NCBI GenBank assembly: GCA_945869965.1 | Contig: CAMBRC010000022.1 | Location: forward strand, 1-51,374 | Direction: 5' to 3' | DNA length: 51,374 nt | DNA from: Asaia bogorensis | Lineage (GTDB): Bacteria > Pseudomonadota > Alphaproteobacteria > Acetobacterales > Acetobacteraceae | Shown here: in pieces, positions 48,662 to 51,374 of the stretch | Layout of the letters: every line of letters begins with the position of its first letter | Numbering within the stretch: the stretch's first letter is position 1 | Notes under the pieces: model-generated | Told to the model about the DNA's origin: nothing | Database searches by the model: none | Seen by the model: the letters and a program-made list of their open reading frames with translations, nothing else | Program-made: the position numbers and the translations under genes

Positions 48662-49827
48662 GCGGTCCGCGCAGTATCACCGTGCTGGGCAGCACTGGCA
48701 GCGTTGGCACGCAAACCATTGATCTGATTGCCGCAGCCCCCGATCGCTACCGGGTGCGCGCTCTGGTCGCCGGCCGCAATGCCACGCTGCTTGCGGCCCA
48801 GGCGCGCCAGCTTGGCGCCGAGGTCGCGGTTCTGGCCGATCCCGCCGGCCATGCTGAGCTGCGTGCCGCCTTGGCCGGCAGCGGCATCCGCGCCGAATGC
48901 GGCCCGGAGGCGGTGGTGGCGGCCGCGGGCCTCGAGGCCGATTGGACCATGGCAGCAATCACCGGGGCGGCCGGGCTGTCTCCCACCCTGGCGGCGATCC
49001 GCTGCGGCGGCGTGGTGGCGCTGGCCAACAAGGAGGCGCTGGTCTGTGCCGGCGAAGTCATGCTCGCCGCCGTGCGGGCACATGGCGCGACCCTGTTGCC
49101 GGTCGATTCCGAGCATAACGCGATCTTCCAATCGATGGCCGACGGCAATCATGGCGGCATCGAGAAAATAGTGCTGACCGCCTCCGGTGGGCCATTCCGC
49201 ACCGCCAGCCGCGAGGAGATGGCGCGCGCCACCCCCGAGGCGGCGCTGCGCCATCCCGTATGGTCGATGGGCGCCAAGATCAGCATCGACAGTGCGACGA
49301 TGATGAACAAGGCGCTGGAAATCATTGAAGCTGCGCGTATTTTCGGCCTGCCGAGCGAGCGCATCGAGGTGCTGGTGCATCCGCAATCGGTGATCCACGG
49401 CCTGGTCCATTACAGCGACGGTAGCGTGCTGGCGCAGCTTGGCTCGCCCGATATGCGGGTGCCGATCGCCCACACCCTGGCCTGGCCTGGCCGGATCGCC
49501 ACCCACGCGCCGCGCCTGGATCTGGCGGCGATCGGCCGGCTGGAGTTCGCCGAGCCGGACATGGAGCGCTTCCCGGCACTGCGCCTGGCGCGTGAGGCGT
49601 TGGCGGCTGGCGGCGGGGCTTCGGCGATCATGAGTGCCGCCAACGAGGTTGCGGTCGATGCCTTTCTGGGCCGCCGGATCGGGTTCCTGGACATCGTCGC
49701 GGTGGTGGAGCAGGTGATGCAACAGCTCGGTGCGCCGCCGGCTGATACGCTGCAGGCGGTGTTGACTCTGGATGCCGCCGCGCGCGCCGCGGCCACGGTT
49801 CGCATTGGCGCCCGCCCGGCCGCCTAG
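48658..49827 (+). CDS. dxr: 1-deoxy-D-xylulose-5-phosphate reductoisomerase
   Basis: A 389-residue NADPH enzyme, the second step of the MEP isoprenoid pathway. The NADPH loop is VLGSTGSVGTQTIDLI at the N-terminus. The metal and substrate region has ALANKEALVCAGEV, PVDSEHNAIFQ and TASGGPFR. ATG 48658 is favoured because GGAG (48646-48649) is eight bases upstream. A GTG at 48652 would add two residues. Together with uppS it links isoprenoid supply to its use in the same operon. Confidence 0.96.
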   Translation: MSGPRSITVLGSTGSVGTQTIDLIAAAPDRYRVRALVAGRNATLLAAQARQLGAEVAVLADPAGHAELRAALAGSGIRAECGPEAVVAAAGLEADWTMAAITGAAGLSPTLAAIRCGGVVALANKEALVCAGEVMLAAVRAHGATLLPVDSEHNAIFQSMADGNHGGIEKIVLTASGGPFRTASREEMARATPEAALRHPVWSMGAKISIDSATMMNKALEIIEAARIFGLPSERIEVLVHPQSVIHGLVHYSDGSVLAQLGSPDMRVPIAHTLAWPGRIATHAPRLDLAAIGRLEFAEPDMERFPALRLAREALAAGGGASAIMSAANEVAVDAFLGRRIGFLDIVAVVEQVMQQLGAPPADTLQAVLTLDAAARAAATVRIGARPAA

Positions 49828-49928
49828 TTGGCCAAGGGGGAGGATTGCAAAGAATTCAGTAGGCAACCGCTGGTTGCTGCGGCATGTCCGCCCAATCCGG
49901 CCGCGGCCGGCCTGCCAAGGGAGTTGCC

Positions 49929-51053
49929 GTGTTCGACCTTTTGCCGCCGCCGCTTGATTCGATCCTCGCCTTCGTCGTGGTCCTGGGTGTGCTCGTGTTC
50001 ATCCACGAACTCGGCCATTACCTCGCCGCGCGCATGGTCGGCGTGCATGTGGAGACGTTCTCGATCGGCTTTGGCCGGGCCATCGCCAGCTGGACCGATA
50101 GCAAGGGCACGGTGTGGAAGCTCGCCTGGCTGCCGCTGGGCGGCTACGTCAAGCTGCATGGCCAGGAACGGCCCGAGGATGTGTCCTCCGACGTGAAAGC
50201 GTTGTGGATCGAGGGCCGGACCTTCCACGAAAAACAGGTCGCCGCCCGCGCCTTTGTTGTCGCGGCGGGGCCGCTGGCCAATTTCCTGCTCGCCGCGGTT
50301 CTGTTTGCCGGGCTGTACGCCGTGCTGGGCAAGCCGGTGGTGGCCGATCGCGCCGAGCCGCTGGCGGTGATAGGCGAGGTTGTCGCCAATTCGGCGGCCG
50401 CCCGCGCCGGGTTGCAGGCCGGCGACCGTATCCTGGCGCTGGACGGCACCGCGATCAGCCAGTTCAGCGAGTTGCAGCGCACCGTCTCCGCCGCACCCGG
50501 CCGCACCCTGGCGATCCGGGTGAAGCGCGGTGACGCCGAAGTGACGCTCAGCGCCACCATCGAGGCGCGCGGTGCCGTCGGCATTCTCGGCATCCGCAGT
50601 GCCGCAGCGCCGCTGGTGTTCGAACCCGCGGGCATCGTCGGCTCGTTGGTGGGCGGTGTGACCAAGACCTGGGATGTCTCGGCGCAGACCTTGGGCGGGT
50701 TGTGGCAGATGATCACCGCCCAGCGTGGCACCGAGGAGCTTGGCGGCCCGCTGCGGATCGCCCAGCTCTCTGGACAGGTGGCACAACTCGGGCTGGCCAG
50801 CCTGGTGTCGTTCATTGCCGTGCTGTCGGTGAACCTCGCGCTGATCAACCTGTTCCCGATTCCGATCCTGGATGGCGGCCACCTGCTGTTCTATATCGCC
50901 GAGGCGATCCGCGGCCGGCCATTGCCGCCGCGGGCCCAGGAATACGGCACAAAGGCCGGGTTGGCGTTGATTCTGGCGCTTTTCGTCTTCGCCACCTGGA
51001 ACGACCTGGGCCATCTCGGCTTGTTCCGCTGGGTGGCCGGGCTGGTCGGCTAA
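49929..51053 (+). CDS. rseP: Site-2 zinc metalloprotease RseP
   Basis: A 374-residue intramembrane protease that cuts anti-sigma factors and leftover signal peptides. The first helix contains the zinc motif HELGH (His26, Glu27, His30). A PDZ domain spans about 125-200 (GLQAGDRILALDGTAI). The third zinc ligand region NLFPIPILDGGHLLF has Asp315. The start is GTG 49929 with AAGGGAG (49917-49923) five bases upstream. An in-frame ATG at 49884 would add 15 residues. It precedes bamA, its usual neighbour. Confidence 0.95.
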   Translation: MFDLLPPPLDSILAFVVVLGVLVFIHELGHYLAARMVGVHVETFSIGFGRAIASWTDSKGTVWKLAWLPLGGYVKLHGQERPEDVSSDVKALWIEGRTFHEKQVAARAFVVAAGPLANFLLAAVLFAGLYAVLGKPVVADRAEPLAVIGEVVANSAAARAGLQAGDRILALDGTAISQFSELQRTVSAAPGRTLAIRVKRGDAEVTLSATIEARGAVGILGIRSAAAPLVFEPAGIVGSLVGGVTKTWDVSAQTLGGLWQMITAQRGTEELGGPLRIAQLSGQVAQLGLASLVSFIAVLSVNLALINLFPIPILDGGHLLFYIAEAIRGRPLPPRAQEYGTKAGLALILALFVFATWNDLGHLGLFRWVAGLVG

Positions 51054-51160
51054 GTCGGCCGGACCAACGAAGGCGCCCCACGGGTAGCGCATTGGCGGGC
51101 GGACTTGTATACCGGACCCCGGCCCACGGTCGGCCGCCCCGACTGGTGGGGCGGCGCCGC

Positions 51161-51374
51161 ATGGGGAGGATTTCTGCTTTGGTTGTCATCCGCGCAGCGT
51201 TGGTCCTTTCGGCAGTCCTCTTGTCACTGACTGCGTCCTTTCCGACAGGGGCGCAGCCGGCGCGGCGTCAGGGCGCCGCCACGGCCACTCCAGCAGCGGC
51301 CACCCCAGCTGCCGCCCCCCAGCGCCCCGCGCCTGCCGGTGCTGCGATCAGTGCGATTCGCGTGGTTGGCAACC
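51161..51374 (+). CDS. bamA: Outer-membrane assembly factor BamA, N-terminus (cut by window end)
   Basis: The first 71 residues of a protein that continues past the window. A hydrophobic signal peptide (VIRAALVLSAVLLSLTASFPTGAQ) is followed by an Ala/Pro-rich linker and then AISAIRVVGN, the expected beginning of the first POTRA domain. The position after rseP is the standard bamA location. ATG 51161 gives the longest frame. GGGGAGGA (51163-51170) is well placed for a TTG at 51179, which may be the true start. BamA folds beta-barrel proteins into the outer membrane. Confidence 0.85.
   Translation, partial: MGRISALVVIRAALVLSAVLLSLTASFPTGAQPARRQGAATATPAAATPAAAPQRPAPAGAAISAIRVVGN

Overview
The window is high-GC DNA, almost gene-packed, that reads as the chromosome of an alphaproteobacterium. 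Three things suggest Rhodospirillales, probably Acetobacteraceae: the unbroken nuoA-N operon with separate nuoC and nuoD, the short ProRS without an editing insert, and the gene order birA-coaX-rnj-DUF1467-proS-lolC-lolD-dnaE. The GC-rich palindromic repeats between genes also fit. The genus cannot be fixed from the sequence alone.

Layout. (1) Positions 1-2000 are accessory: the 3' end of an IS5-type transposase, a VapBC-type toxin-antitoxin pair and an unrecognised protein. (2) 2.1-6.3 kb holds nrdB, a Sco1/SenC copper chaperone, a small conserved hypothetical, a leftward pair (DUF2007 and a TrmN6-like methyltransferase) and a long-chain polyprenyl diphosphate synthase. (3) 6.4-13.7 kb is the protein-quality block: tRNA-Leu, tig, clpP, clpX, lon and an HU gene, followed by tRNA-Val and tRNA-Asp. 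(4) 14.0-28.2 kb is the complete complex I operon nuoA-nuoN, with most genes overlapping or nearly touching. (5) 28.2-39.9 kb carries birA, coaX, rnj, a DUF1467 gene, proS, lolC/E, lolD, a low-complexity small ORF and dnaE. (6) 39.8-43.4 kb is a leftward four-gene operon, tetR-devB-devC-devA, whose operator lies inside its own promoter. It looks inserted between dnaE and rpsB. (7) 43.6-51.4 kb is the translation and envelope block rpsB-tsf-pyrH-frr-uppS-cdsA-dxr-rseP-bamA, with bamA cut by the window end.

Functional threads. The nuo operon, Sco protein and polyprenyl synthase (quinone tail) all serve aerobic respiration. Tig, ClpXP and Lon handle folding and proteolysis. UppS, CdsA, Dxr, RseP, BamA and LolCD supply isoprenoids, phospholipids and outer-membrane assembly.

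The main unusual content lies between genes. There are two 106-bp near-perfect palindromes, one of which supplies the last 17 codons of birA, and two diverged relatives. A second, A/T-rich inverted-repeat family flanks the lol genes. A stem-loop plus intrinsic terminator and paired dyad operators lie in the roughly 390-bp gap before proS. The tetR mRNA is predicted to be nearly leaderless. I see no CRISPR array, prophage or obvious new multi-gene defence system.
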